Below are positions 1 through 6,020 of a stretch of DNA of 13,498 nucleotides, one piece after another. Each line of letters opens with the position of its first letter. Positions within the stretch are counted from its first letter, which is position 1. The stretch is from an uncultured Ruminococcus sp. (GTDB lineage Bacteria > Bacillota > Clostridia > Oscillospirales > Ruminococcaceae): the NCBI GenBank assembly GCA_937901485.1, contig CALGTT010000496.1, positions 1-13,498 of the forward strand. The letters run 5' to 3'. A program made the translations under genes and the position numbers. Under the pieces are notes generated by a model. It searched no databases. It worked only from the letters and a program-made list of their open reading frames with translations, and was not told the DNA's origin.

Positions 1-838
1 CGAAGCATACTGCCTTACCAGCGATAACGTGCATGAGAGGACCGCCCTGTGTGCCGGGGAAGATTGCGGAGTTGATCTTCTTTGCCAGATATTCGTTATT
101 GGTCAGGATCAGACCGCCTCTCGGACCTCTCAGAGTCTTGTGAGTGGTGGTAGTTACGATGTCCGCATACGGAACGGGGGACTCATGCAGACCTGCTGCT
201 ACCAGACCTGCGATGTGTGCCATGTCCACCATGAACAGTGCGCCGACAGCTCTTGCGATCTCGGAGAGCTTCTTGAAGTCGATCGCTCTCGGATATGCGG
301 AAGCACCAGCCACGATCAGACGGGGCTTGTTCTTCACAGCCAGCTTGTAAACAGTCTCATAGTTGATGGTTTCTGTTTCATCATCCAGACCGTAGGAAAC
401 GAAGTTGAAGTACTTACCGGACAGATTCACAGGAGAACCGTGTGTCAGATGACCGCCGTCTGCAAGGCTCATGCCCAGAACAGTATCGCCGGGCTGCAGA
501 ACTGCGAAATATGCAGCGGTGTTAGCCTGTGCACCGGAATGGGGCTGTACATTGGCATACTTTGCGCCGAACAGCTCACATGCTCTCTTGATGGCGATTT
601 CCTCTACGATGTCAACGCATTCGCAGCCGCCGTAGTAACGCTTGGACGGATAGCCCTCTGCATACTTGTTGGTCAGTACGCTGCCCATTGCTGCCATAAC
701 AGCGGGAGAAACGATGTTTTCGCTTGCGATCAGCTCCAGATTTCTTCTCTGGCGTGCAAGCTCCTTCTGCATACCTGCGCCAACCTCGGGGTCAACGCTC
801 TCTACATAGCCGATGGTGTCGATCAGATTGTGAAACAT
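1..838 (-). CDS. glyA: Serine hydroxymethyltransferase, 3' end outside window
   Basis: This is a cytosolic PLP enzyme that interconverts serine plus tetrahydrofolate with glycine plus 5,10-methylene-tetrahydrofolate, the main source of one-carbon units. I translated the minus strand by hand from the ATG at 838. The 279 visible residues include the family signatures LELIASENIVS (residues 34-44), YAEGYPSKRYYGGCE (59-73), VDMAHIAGLVAAG (204-216) and TTTTHKTLRGPRGG (229-242), in which Lys234 is the expected PLP Schiff-base lysine, then FPGTQGGP (260-267). The family is usually about 410-430 residues, so roughly two thirds is present; the gene continues past base 1 and is not shown to be broken. 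The start is fixed by AAAGGAG at 848-854, nine bases before the ATG, and by a good promoter upstream. The long plus-strand open frame over this region is a shadow of glyA. Confidence 0.97.
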   Translation of the reverse strand, partial: MFHNLIDTIGYVESVDPEVGAGMQKELARQRRNLELIASENIVSPAVMAAMGSVLTNKYAEGYPSKRYYGGCECVDIVEEIAIKRACELFGAKYANVQPHSGAQANTAAYFAVLQPGDTVLGMSLADGGHLTHGSPVNLSGKYFNFVSYGLDDETETINYETVYKLAVKNKPRLIVAGASAYPRAIDFKKLSEIARAVGALFMVDMAHIAGLVAAGLHESPVPYADIVTTTTHKTLRGPRGGLILTNNEYLAKKINSAIFPGTQGGPLMHVIAGKAVCF

Positions 839-893
839 AGGTGGATTCTCCTTTGTATTCGAATTTTCAGGCTGTCGGATAACAGCTACTTCT

Positions 894-922
894 ATTATAC
901 ACGAACTTTGTCAGAATTGCAA
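894..922 (-). promoter_or_regulatory. Sigma-A promoter of glyA
   Basis: Read on the minus strand, TTGCAA (917-922) is followed after exactly 17 bases by a perfect TATAAT (894-899). Transcription would start near 887, leaving about 50 bases of leader before the glyA ATG at 838. The promoter lies between glyA and the palindromic repeat element, so glyA is probably transcribed independently of the upstream alarmone synthetase gene. Confidence 0.85.
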
Positions 923-978
923 GGGGTTTGGGAAAAATTTCTGTACCGCTTTGCAAGGCGTAATAAAATGGGGGACAA

Positions 979-1044
979 GCAACGCAGGAGGTTTTGCCTC
1001 TCCATTCCTTTGCTTCGCTCAGTCATTCCGGGCAAAGGCGTTGC
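979..1044 (-). repeat. Outer part of palindromic intergenic element (copy A only)
   Basis: This stretch directly continues the repeat core at 1047-1116. It is bounded by the inverted pair GCAACGC (979-985) and GCGTTGC (1038-1044). Inside is a small hairpin-like pair GAGG (988-991) and CCTC (997-1000). It lacks a plausible reading frame with a ribosome binding site and looks like a structured non-coding element, perhaps the second half of a small mobile or REP-like unit. Copy B near 5111 lacks this part. Confidence 0.5.
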
Positions 1045-1046
1045 CT

Positions 1047-1116
1047 GTTGCCGCTTGTGCCATAAGGCACAAAGGCAACAAATGTCAGCGGCGACTCGCC
1101 GCCCCATACCCCCTTT
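1047..1116 (-). repeat. Dispersed palindromic element, core copy A
   Basis: On the minus strand this begins with AAAGGGGGTATGGGG (1116-1102) three bases after the stop codon of the alarmone synthetase. It then has a GC-rich hairpin (GCGG / CCGC) and a second long hairpin whose arms are TGTTGCC-T-TTGTGCC and GGCACAA-GC-GGCAACA around a TTAT loop. The core at 5111-5184 is nearly identical and lies on the other strand. In both places the element starts at or just after the stop codon of the upstream gene and has the same orientation relative to it. There is no U-tract after the hairpin, so it is not a classical terminator; it may be a REP/MITE-like element that also shapes the mRNA 3' end. Confidence 0.85.
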
Positions 1117-1118
1117 AA

Positions 1119-1793
1119 TTAATCCAGCTCATGGATCTGCTGATAGATATCCTGCATCCGCAGGTCGGTCAGGGAGATGATCTCCGCGCATTCCTTCAGC
1201 TCCTCTTTCAGTGAGAGCGGCACTTCACAGCGCGTCTTATAATGCAGCTGATGTTCGAGAGCCGCCCAGAAATCCATTGCGATCGTGCGGATCTGGATCT
1301 CGACCGGCACACGCTTCTGCGTCGATGCCATATACACCGGCACGGTGATCACCATATGAAAGCTCCGGTAGCCGCTGGGCTTGGGGTTCTTGATATAATC
1401 CTTGACCTTTACCAGCTTGAATTCATCATGCCTTGTGAGCAGCTCCGCGATCGCATAAATATCATCTATGTAATAGCAGATGACGCGCACGCCGGCAATG
1501 TCCATCAGATGCTGTTCCGCGGATTTCGCAGACACCGGATGCCCCTTTTTCTGAAGCTTTCCGACAATGCTCTGCGGTGATTTGATGCGGCTCTTGATAT
1601 TGTGGATGGGGTTTCTCTGAAATTTCATGCTGAATTCGTTGTCATAAATGTTCAGCTGCGTTTTTACGATCTCTGCCGCCGATTCATATAAATGCTCCAG
1701 CTCCAGAAATTCATAGAACGCGTTCACGATCTCCTCGCGCTGTGCCGGCACGATCTGCCCGATCGTGTCAAGGTAAAAATTCTGTTCATCCAT
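1119..1793 (-). CDS. Small alarmone synthetase (GTP pyrophosphokinase), RelQ/YjbM type
   Basis: This is a single-domain (p)ppGpp synthetase. The family transfers pyrophosphate from ATP to GDP or GTP in the cytosol to make the stringent-response alarmone, without the hydrolase and ribosome-sensing domains of long Rel. With the start at 1793 the protein has 224 residues, the usual size for RelQ/RelP. Visible motifs are RIKSPQSIVGKL (69-80), DIAGVRV (98-104), DYIKNPKPSGYRSFH (132-146) and PVEIQIRT (163-170), which carries the catalytic Glu and Gln, then AMDFWAALEH (172-181). A start ten codons further upstream (1823) is possible. I prefer 1793 because AGGTG lies seven bases before it and 1823 has no clear ribosome binding site. 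The preceding dockerin gene ends 77 bases upstream on the same strand, so cotranscription is possible. RelQ and RelP cannot be separated confidently by eye. Confidence 0.93.
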   Translation of the reverse strand: MDEQNFYLDTIGQIVPAQREEIVNAFYEFLELEHLYESAAEIVKTQLNIYDNEFSMKFQRNPIHNIKSRIKSPQSIVGKLQKKGHPVSAKSAEQHLMDIAGVRVICYYIDDIYAIAELLTRHDEFKLVKVKDYIKNPKPSGYRSFHMVITVPVYMASTQKRVPVEIQIRTIAMDFWAALEHQLHYKTRCEVPLSLKEELKECAEIISLTDLRMQDIYQQIHELD

Positions 1794-1832
1794 TATCTGC
1801 ACCTGCTTTCTGTTCTGTATCATTTTCGGGCG

Positions 1833-1856
1833 AAAGCAGACACTCGGAACTGCTTT
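1833..1856 (-). other. Weak inverted repeat between dockerin gene and alarmone synthetase
   Basis: AAAGCAG (1833-1839) and CTGCTTT (1850-1856) can form a seven-base-pair hairpin with a ten-base loop in the gap between the two minus-strand genes. No T-run follows it on the minus strand, so it is at best a weak or factor-assisted terminator or an mRNA-stability hairpin. Confidence 0.3.
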
Positions 1857-1870
1857 GCTTTGGCACCCCT

Positions 1871-2620
1871 TTATTCTATCGTATAATATACCTTGGTTGC
1901 TACCAGCTCATCCGCAATGCTTTTAATATAAGACTCGCTGAGCTTGTCCACAGCAAAAAGCTTTGCACGGGATGCGTCGTCCAGCTCGATTTTGAAATTC
2001 ACATTGGAATAGCTCATGTTTTCAAGCACATCGTTCTGCAGTTCCGGTGCTTCCTCCGGAATAAAGTGGAAATCGTTCTTGTGTTTTGTGAATGTCTCCT
2101 GACCGTGCTCCAGATCGAAATGAAGATCCATAAAGTCCAGCTTGGTATGAAATGTATATATGCCGTCAAGTGAAGAATAGCTGATCAGGAAGTCGTATTC
2201 CTCGACCATATCGCTGACGGTCTTGCCTTCGAGAGACTTCACGAATGCGTCAAGATTTTTGTCAGTATAGTCATCGTGCTTCGCCTTAACGAACAGAATG
2301 TCGGAAATGTGCCAGTAACCGTTCACCTCAAAGCCGGCATCCTCCAGCTCTGCAAGTGTCTTTCCAGCCATTCCTTCCAGCACATAGGTATCCTGCACGG
2401 TATCCTCTCTCGGTGCAAGATAATCATAGATGCTTTTCGTGCCGCCCGCGCCCCGATACGCCGCATACTGTAAGATCAGTGCTGCGTCTGCGGCATTGAC
2501 ATCGTCGTCACCGTCCATATCTCCGCCAACAAACTGTACCGCCGATACCGGCATTGCCATTGTACTCGCTGCCGCTGCGACCGTAAGCAGGAATGCTGCT
2601 GTTTTCTTCCAATTCATCAT
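1871..2620 (-). CDS. Secreted protein with one dockerin-type calcium-binding repeat and unknown C-terminal region
   Basis: The protein has 249 residues from ATG 2620. The N-terminus is a signal peptide: a lysine pair, a hydrophobic stretch FLLTVAAAASTMAMPV, and a probable cleavage after VSA. The mature protein starts with GDMDGDDDVNAADAALILQ, which fits a dockerin type I F-hand loop with acidic residues at 1, 3 and 5, Asn at 9 and Asp at 12. Cellulosomal dockerins normally have two such repeats at the C-terminus; here there is one, at the mature N-terminus. The remaining roughly 200 residues are not recognised and are rich in Asp, Glu and Tyr, with a stretch GKTLAELEDAGFEV. AAGGAG at 2627-2632 supports ATG 2620, and the adjacent ATG 2617 is equally plausible. 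A strong promoter lies upstream. The role could be an exported cell-surface or cellulosome-associated protein; single dockerin-like motifs also occur in proteins unrelated to cellulosomes. Confidence 0.85.
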   Translation of the reverse strand: MMNWKKTAAFLLTVAAAASTMAMPVSAVQFVGGDMDGDDDVNAADAALILQYAAYRGAGGTKSIYDYLAPREDTVQDTYVLEGMAGKTLAELEDAGFEVNGYWHISDILFVKAKHDDYTDKNLDAFVKSLEGKTVSDMVEEYDFLISYSSLDGIYTFHTKLDFMDLHFDLEHGQETFTKHKNDFHFIPEEAPELQNDVLENMSYSNVNFKIELDDASRAKLFAVDKLSESYIKSIADELVATKVYYTIE

Positions 2621-2669
2621 AAAACTCTCCTTATTATGTCTCTTCTCTTTGTGGGATGATGCTTTTATT

Positions 2670-2698
2670 ATTATACCATAGTTTTCCGCCATTTTCAA
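2670..2698 (-). promoter_or_regulatory. Sigma-A promoter of the dockerin-repeat protein gene
   Basis: On the minus strand TTGAAA (2693-2698), a 17-base spacer and a perfect TATAAT (2670-2675) precede the AAGGAG ribosome binding site by about 37 bases. It diverges from the nadR promoter, with about 70 bases between the two -35 boxes. Confidence 0.85.
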
Positions 2699-2769
2699 GT
2701 CTATTTGCACAAATTTCATGCCGTTTTTCATGAATTTTCACTAATTTTTCCAAAAACGCAAAATACCTC

Positions 2770-2798
2770 TTGACTTAGTAGCGTAAATATACTATAAT
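2770..2798 (+). promoter_or_regulatory. Sigma-A promoter of the NAD-salvage operon
   Basis: TTGACT (2770-2775), a 17-base spacer and a perfect TATAAT (2793-2798) lie 47 bases before the nadR start codon. This near-consensus promoter should be strong unless repressed; the overlapping dyad symmetries suggest repression. Confidence 0.88.
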
Positions 2799-2829
2799 GA
2801 GATCATAGTAAGTATTGCAATCATACTTA
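2776..2829 (+). promoter_or_regulatory. Candidate operator dyads over the nadR promoter
   Basis: Three inverted repeats are packed over the -10 box and transcript start: TAGTA-N9-TACTA (2776-2794), ACTAT-N9-ATAGT (2791-2809) and TAAGTAT-N7-ATACTTA (2809-2829). The placement would block RNA polymerase or early elongation. Because the downstream genes import and use nicotinamide riboside, a regulator sensing an NAD precursor or NAD is a reasonable guess. I cannot match the site to a known NiaR or NrtR consensus, and this NadR has no DNA-binding domain. Confidence 0.45.
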
Positions 2830-2844
2830 GAGAGGAGCAGAGCT

Positions 2845-3855
2845 ATGAAATACAAACTCGGACTGTACGGCGGCAGTTTCAATCCGCTGCATATGGGGCA
2901 TGTGGAGTGCATCATCCGCAGTGCCAATCAGTGTGAACGCCTGCTTGTGGTCATCAGCCACGGCACGAACCGCGAGGAGATCGACATTCGCGAGCGTTAC
3001 CGCTGGATCTATCAGCTCACGAAGCACATCGGCAACGTAAAAATCATGATTCTGGAGGACACCGCGCCGACCAAGGCGGATTATGACTGCGAGGACTGCT
3101 GGATGGCAGACGCGCAGAAGGTCAGGGCATTTGCCGGTGAGCCGTTTGATGTGGTATTCTGCGGCAGTGATTACACGGATGACAGCTTCTGGGCGAAGTG
3201 CTATCCGGAGGCGAAGCTTGTGATCTATCCGCGCAACGGCATTTCTTCCACGCAGATCAGGGAGAATCCCTATCGGTGCTGGGAGATGATTCCGAATGTC
3301 GCAAGACCGCATTATGTGAAGAAAGTGCTGCTGATCGGTGCAGAGAGCACGGGCAAATCCACGCTGACGGAGAATCTGGCGAATTACTTCAACACGAATT
3401 TTCTGGAGGAAGTCGGTCGGGAGATTTCCGAGCGTTCCGGCACAGATGTCCTGATGCTGCCGGAGGATTTCACGGACATTCTGCTGACGCATAAGCTGCG
3501 TGAGCGTGAAGCGATCAAGCACAGCCGGATGGTGCTGTTTGAGGATACGGACTGCCTGATCACCCGCTTCTTTCTGGAATTTCTGGAGGGCAGGGACAAG
3601 GAGCGGAACATCGCCCTTGCCAATGCCATTGCCGCGCTCAATGATTATGATCTGATCCTGTTCTTGGAGCCGGATGTGAAATTCGTGCAGGACGGTGACC
3701 GGAGCGAGGTCATTGCGGCGGATCGGGAATATTACAGCACAACGATCAAGAATCTCTATCGGGAGCATGGTTTTGCTTTCGTGGAGGTACGCGGGGATTA
3801 TGACGAACGCTTCCGCAAGGCGGTGGCTTTGACGAGGGAAATGCTGAATATCTGA
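2845..3855 (+). CDS. nadR: Bifunctional NMN adenylyltransferase / ribosylnicotinamide kinase
   Basis: This 336-residue cytosolic enzyme carries out the last two steps of nicotinamide riboside salvage: phosphorylation to NMN and adenylylation to NAD. Residues 1-160 form the nucleotidyltransferase domain with GGSFNPLHMGH (9-19, the HxGH motif at 16-19) and the C-terminal ISSTQIR motif (133-139). Residues 161-336 form the kinase domain with a Walker A loop GAESTGKS (165-172) and an acidic FEDTD strand (232-236). The N-terminal helix-turn-helix that makes the enterobacterial NadR a repressor is absent, so regulation must come from elsewhere. ATG 2845 is chosen over an in-frame ATG 30 bases upstream because GAGGAG lies just before it and the HxGH domain then begins immediately. 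It is the first gene of an operon with an unknown gene and pnuC. Confidence 0.96.
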   Translation: MKYKLGLYGGSFNPLHMGHVECIIRSANQCERLLVVISHGTNREEIDIRERYRWIYQLTKHIGNVKIMILEDTAPTKADYDCEDCWMADAQKVRAFAGEPFDVVFCGSDYTDDSFWAKCYPEAKLVIYPRNGISSTQIRENPYRCWEMIPNVARPHYVKKVLLIGAESTGKSTLTENLANYFNTNFLEEVGREISERSGTDVLMLPEDFTDILLTHKLREREAIKHSRMVLFEDTDCLITRFFLEFLEGRDKERNIALANAIAALNDYDLILFLEPDVKFVQDGDRSEVIAADREYYSTTIKNLYREHGFAFVEVRGDYDERFRKAVALTREMLNI

Positions 3856-3872
3856 ACAAGGAGGAAAGAATT

Positions 3873-4418
3873 ATGAAACGTACCGGAGATATGATGGAGA
3901 TCGAGACACTGGAGGAAGCAAGACGGTTCTATCTGTATGACTGGAATTACTACATTCGCAATAATCGGGGAAGTGTACCGAACGGGCTGGTAGACAGCTA
4001 TCACAAATTCAAAGAACCCGAGCTGGAAAAGCAGTGGACTCTCGAAGAATACCTGAAATGGCTGGAAAAGGTCACAGCCGGCGATGAAAAGGGGATCAAT
4101 GCACTCGGCAAAGCTCTGGATTTTCTGAAAGACCATTGCCCTCTGCTCCCCACAATCGAGAAGCTTGAACTTGCAATGGAACAGCTGGAGGAGGAATATG
4201 CCGAGAAGCTGATGGAAGTGCTGGTCAAACTGATGAAAAGACTGCCGTATTATCACAATAAGCAGGACAAAGCCGCGGCGCGTCACAGAATTGCGGCGGT
4301 GGGCGATGCACTGATGGAACGCTATGTATTCGAGGATACTTTTGTACGGAGCTACTACCTGAAGGAGCGTCACTGGCTGTTTCCTGAACTGAAGAAGGCT
4401 GAAAACAAGGCTGAATAA
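3873..4418 (+). CDS. Unknown 181-residue protein in the NAD-salvage operon
   Basis: I do not recognise this protein. It has a strong AAGGAGG ribosome binding site and starts 17 bases after nadR; pnuC begins 13 bases after its stop, so it is firmly part of the operon. It has no signal peptide or membrane segment and should be cytosolic. It is highly charged and appears mostly helical, with long amphipathic stretches such as LEKLELAMEQLEEEYAEK near residues 95-112. An aromatic patch YDWNYYIRNN lies near residues 22-31, and there is a second aromatic cluster near the C-terminus. The upstream reading frame in the opposite strand is a shadow. Position suggests a link to nicotinamide riboside uptake or to NadR or PnuC, but nothing in the sequence shows an enzymatic motif. 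Confidence 0.88.
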   Translation: MKRTGDMMEIETLEEARRFYLYDWNYYIRNNRGSVPNGLVDSYHKFKEPELEKQWTLEEYLKWLEKVTAGDEKGINALGKALDFLKDHCPLLPTIEKLELAMEQLEEEYAEKLMEVLVKLMKRLPYYHNKQDKAAARHRIAAVGDALMERYVFEDTFVRSYYLKERHWLFPELKKAENKAE

Positions 4419-4431
4419 CGGAGGATGCACT

Positions 4432-5112
4432 ATGAACACACTCAAAAAAATAGCCGCCTACATGACCCCATTCCAATGGTTTGAGGTGCTGGGCGTGATC
4501 GGATTTACCATTTATTTTGCAGTGATTGACAAAGAAAGCCCGATATGGTATACTATCATCAGTTCCATTGCGGCGATCGCCGGTATTTTCTGCGTGGTAC
4601 TCTGTGCCGCCGGAAGACGGGCGCAGTATTACTGGGGCTTTGCGAATATTATCGGCTACATCATCGTTTCGTGGATGATGCGGTTCTACGGCGAAGTGAT
4701 GCTCAATGCCCTGTACTATCTGCCGACGCAGTTCATCGGACTGTATCTCTGGAAAAAGAATGCCGCCGACGGTGATGGTGATCTGGTAAAATGCCGGAAG
4801 CTCTCTCCTCTCTGGACGGTTCTCCTGCTGATCGCATCGGCTCTGGGCATCTGGGGTTACAAGACGCTCCTGACAGCACTGGGCGGCAATGCGGCATGGC
4901 TGGACAGCACAAGCACGGTATTCTCGGTGATTGCCAACGCACTGATGGTTCTGCGCTTCCGTGAGCAGTGGCTTCTGTGGATCATTGTGGACGCGGTGAC
5001 GGTCGTAATGTGGCTTGGCACGGGCGATTATATCATGACGGCAATGTGGGCGTTTTATCTGCTGAATGCAGTGTATGGGTTCATTACTTGGACGAAGCGG
5101 AGCAGAATCTAA
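4432..5112 (+). CDS. pnuC: Nicotinamide riboside transporter
   Basis: This 226-residue integral membrane protein belongs to the PnuC family, which moves nicotinamide riboside into the cell by facilitated diffusion with metabolic trapping by the kinase. About seven to eight hydrophobic segments are visible, at roughly residues 16-32, 38-60, 66-83, 88-106, 125-145, 157-173, 178-196 and 202-220. The pattern of Trp, Asn and Tyr in the membrane is typical, for example YYWGFANIIGYIIVSW and EQWLLWIIVDAVTVVMW near the C-terminal half, ending with a positively charged KRSR tail. GGAGG is placed just before ATG 4432. It follows nadR and the unknown gene, which matches the expected pairing of importer with NadR. 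The stop codon overlaps the first bases of repeat copy B. Confidence 0.95.
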   Translation: MNTLKKIAAYMTPFQWFEVLGVIGFTIYFAVIDKESPIWYTIISSIAAIAGIFCVVLCAAGRRAQYYWGFANIIGYIIVSWMMRFYGEVMLNALYYLPTQFIGLYLWKKNAADGDGDLVKCRKLSPLWTVLLLIASALGIWGYKTLLTALGGNAAWLDSTSTVFSVIANALMVLRFREQWLLWIIVDAVTVVMWLGTGDYIMTAMWAFYLLNAVYGFITWTKRSRI

Positions 5113-5184
5113 AGGGGGTATGGGGGGCGGCGGATCGCCGCTGATGAGCTGTTGCCTTTGTGCCTTGCGGCACAAGCGGCAACA
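5111..5184 (+). repeat. Dispersed palindromic element, core copy B
   Basis: This starts inside the pnuC stop codon with AAAGGGGGTATGGGG, followed by a GCGGCG-GAT-CGCCGC hairpin. A long hairpin with arms TGTTGCC-T-TTGTGCC and GGCACAA-GC-GGCAACA surrounds a TTGC loop. It matches copy A at 1047-1116 on the opposite strand almost base for base; the stem arms of the long hairpin are identical and the loop differs. It ends about ten bases before the ribosome binding site of the HAD phosphatase, so it forms the whole intercistronic region and could attenuate or uncouple expression of that last gene. Confidence 0.85.
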
Positions 5185-5210
5185 ATGATATATATAAGGA
5201 GTGCTTTTGT

Positions 5211-5861
5211 ATGAAATACAAACTTGCCATTTTTGATTTGGACGGCACAATTCTGGATACTTTGGAAGATCTCACGGACGGGGTGAATTTCGCCCTCTCC
5301 GAATGCGGATACCCCGTCCGCACGATCGAGGAAGTGCGGAGCTTTGTCGGCAACGGCATCCGAAAGCTGATCGAACGTGCACTTCCCTCCGATACGCCGG
5401 AAGCGGAAATCGACCGTGTGCATGGGATCTTCTCACCGTACTACAAGGCGCACTGCGATGTTAAGACCAAGCCCTATGACGGCATTCCCGAACTGCTGCA
5501 AGACCTCCGTGATGCCGGAATCCTGACGGCTGTCCTCTCCAATAAAGGTGATTTCGCCGTGCAGCCCCTTGTCCGGCAGTATTTCCCCGATCTCTTTGAC
5601 CTTGCGTTCGGAGAGCGTGCCGGAATCCCCCGCAAGCCCGCACCGGATGCGGTGTTTGAGATCCTTGCACAGCTCGGTGTGGAAAAGTCCCAAGCCGTGT
5701 ATATCGGGGATTCGGGTGTGGATATTGAAACCGCAAGCAATGCAGGACTTGCCTGCATCAGCGTGGACTGGGGCTTCCGCGACAGGGCACAGCTGCTCGA
5801 TGCAGGCGCGGAACAGATCGTTTCTGCACCGCAGGAGCTTCTGGAATGTATCATTGCATGA
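5211..5861 (+). CDS. HAD-superfamily phosphatase, phosphoglycolate-phosphatase-like
   Basis: This 216-residue cytosolic hydrolase has all HAD motifs: FDLDGTILDT (8-17, nucleophile Asp9 and acid-base Asp11), SNK (110-112, Ser110), Lys142 in RKPAPDAV, and YIGDSGVDIETA (164-175) with two metal-binding Asp residues. The helical cap between motifs I and II is the class C1 type found in Gph, PpaX and many nucleotide phosphatases, so the substrate cannot be read from sequence. ATG 5211 is preferred over an in-frame ATG at 5160, because AAGGAG lies ten bases ahead and the HAD strand begins immediately; the upstream extension would be encoded by the repeat. It follows pnuC with only the repeat between and no convincing promoter of its own. 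It could dephosphorylate NMN or another phosphometabolite, but this is inference. Confidence 0.93.
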   Translation: MKYKLAIFDLDGTILDTLEDLTDGVNFALSECGYPVRTIEEVRSFVGNGIRKLIERALPSDTPEAEIDRVHGIFSPYYKAHCDVKTKPYDGIPELLQDLRDAGILTAVLSNKGDFAVQPLVRQYFPDLFDLAFGERAGIPRKPAPDAVFEILAQLGVEKSQAVYIGDSGVDIETASNAGLACISVDWGFRDRAQLLDAGAEQIVSAPQELLECIIA

Positions 5862-5914
5862 TGTAAATTTAGTTTACTCTTATTTACAATGTAAAAATAT
5901 AGGGTGTAAATTTA
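5862..5914 (+). repeat. AT-rich direct and inverted repeats behind the HAD gene
   Basis: TGTAAATTTA occurs twice, at 5862-5871 and 5905-5914. The first copy also forms an inverted pair with ATTTACA at 5882-5888 (TGTAAAT-N13-ATTTACA). The hairpin is AT-rich and not followed by a T-run, so it is a poor intrinsic terminator. Lying about 25-75 bases upstream of the next promoter, it could be a binding site for a regulator of the downstream lipoprotein gene. Confidence 0.35.
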
Positions 5915-5937
5915 AATAACATTGTGCATTCCGCCAA

Positions 5938-5966
5938 TTGATTTTACTGTGGAAATGTGGTATACT
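5938..5966 (+). promoter_or_regulatory. Sigma-A promoter of the Glu/Thr-rich lipoprotein gene
   Basis: TTGATT (5938-5943), a 17-base spacer and TATACT (5961-5966) precede ATG 6021 by 54 bases. Spacing is ideal and each box has one or two differences from consensus. Confidence 0.78.
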
Positions 5967-6020
5967 ATGGATGTACCGGAAAGAGGGTACAAAAATACAA
6001 GAAAAAAGAGGTATATCAAA

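Noticed and set aside
1047..1116. Intrinsic terminator of the alarmone synthetase gene
   Set aside because: The hairpins are strong, but no T-run follows on the minus strand and the same sequence recurs elsewhere, so I list it as a repeat; a termination effect is still possible.
29..1180. Long plus-strand open frame of 383 codons
   Set aside because: It is antisense to glyA and runs on through the repeat element; the minus-strand translation is an unmistakable serine hydroxymethyltransferase, and the plus frame shows no domain and no ribosome binding site.
2799..2844. NAD-sensing riboswitch in the nadR leader
   Set aside because: The leader is under 45 bases and shows only simple DNA dyads, too short for the known NAD-I or NAD-II riboswitch folds.
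2827..3768. Minus-strand open frame of 313 codons opposite nadR
   Set aside because: It is a shadow of nadR caused by its codon bias; the plus strand carries full HxGH and Walker A motifs.
5165..5196. Promoter inside or after repeat copy B for the HAD gene
   Set aside because: TTGCGG and TATATA-like boxes exist, but the implied transcript start would fall on the ribosome binding site itself.
4225..5250. Minus-strand open frame of 341 codons opposite pnuC
   Set aside because: It is antisense to a clear membrane protein. Its similarity to a frame near 1080 (CRLCRKAQRQQ-like) is only the translated repeat element.
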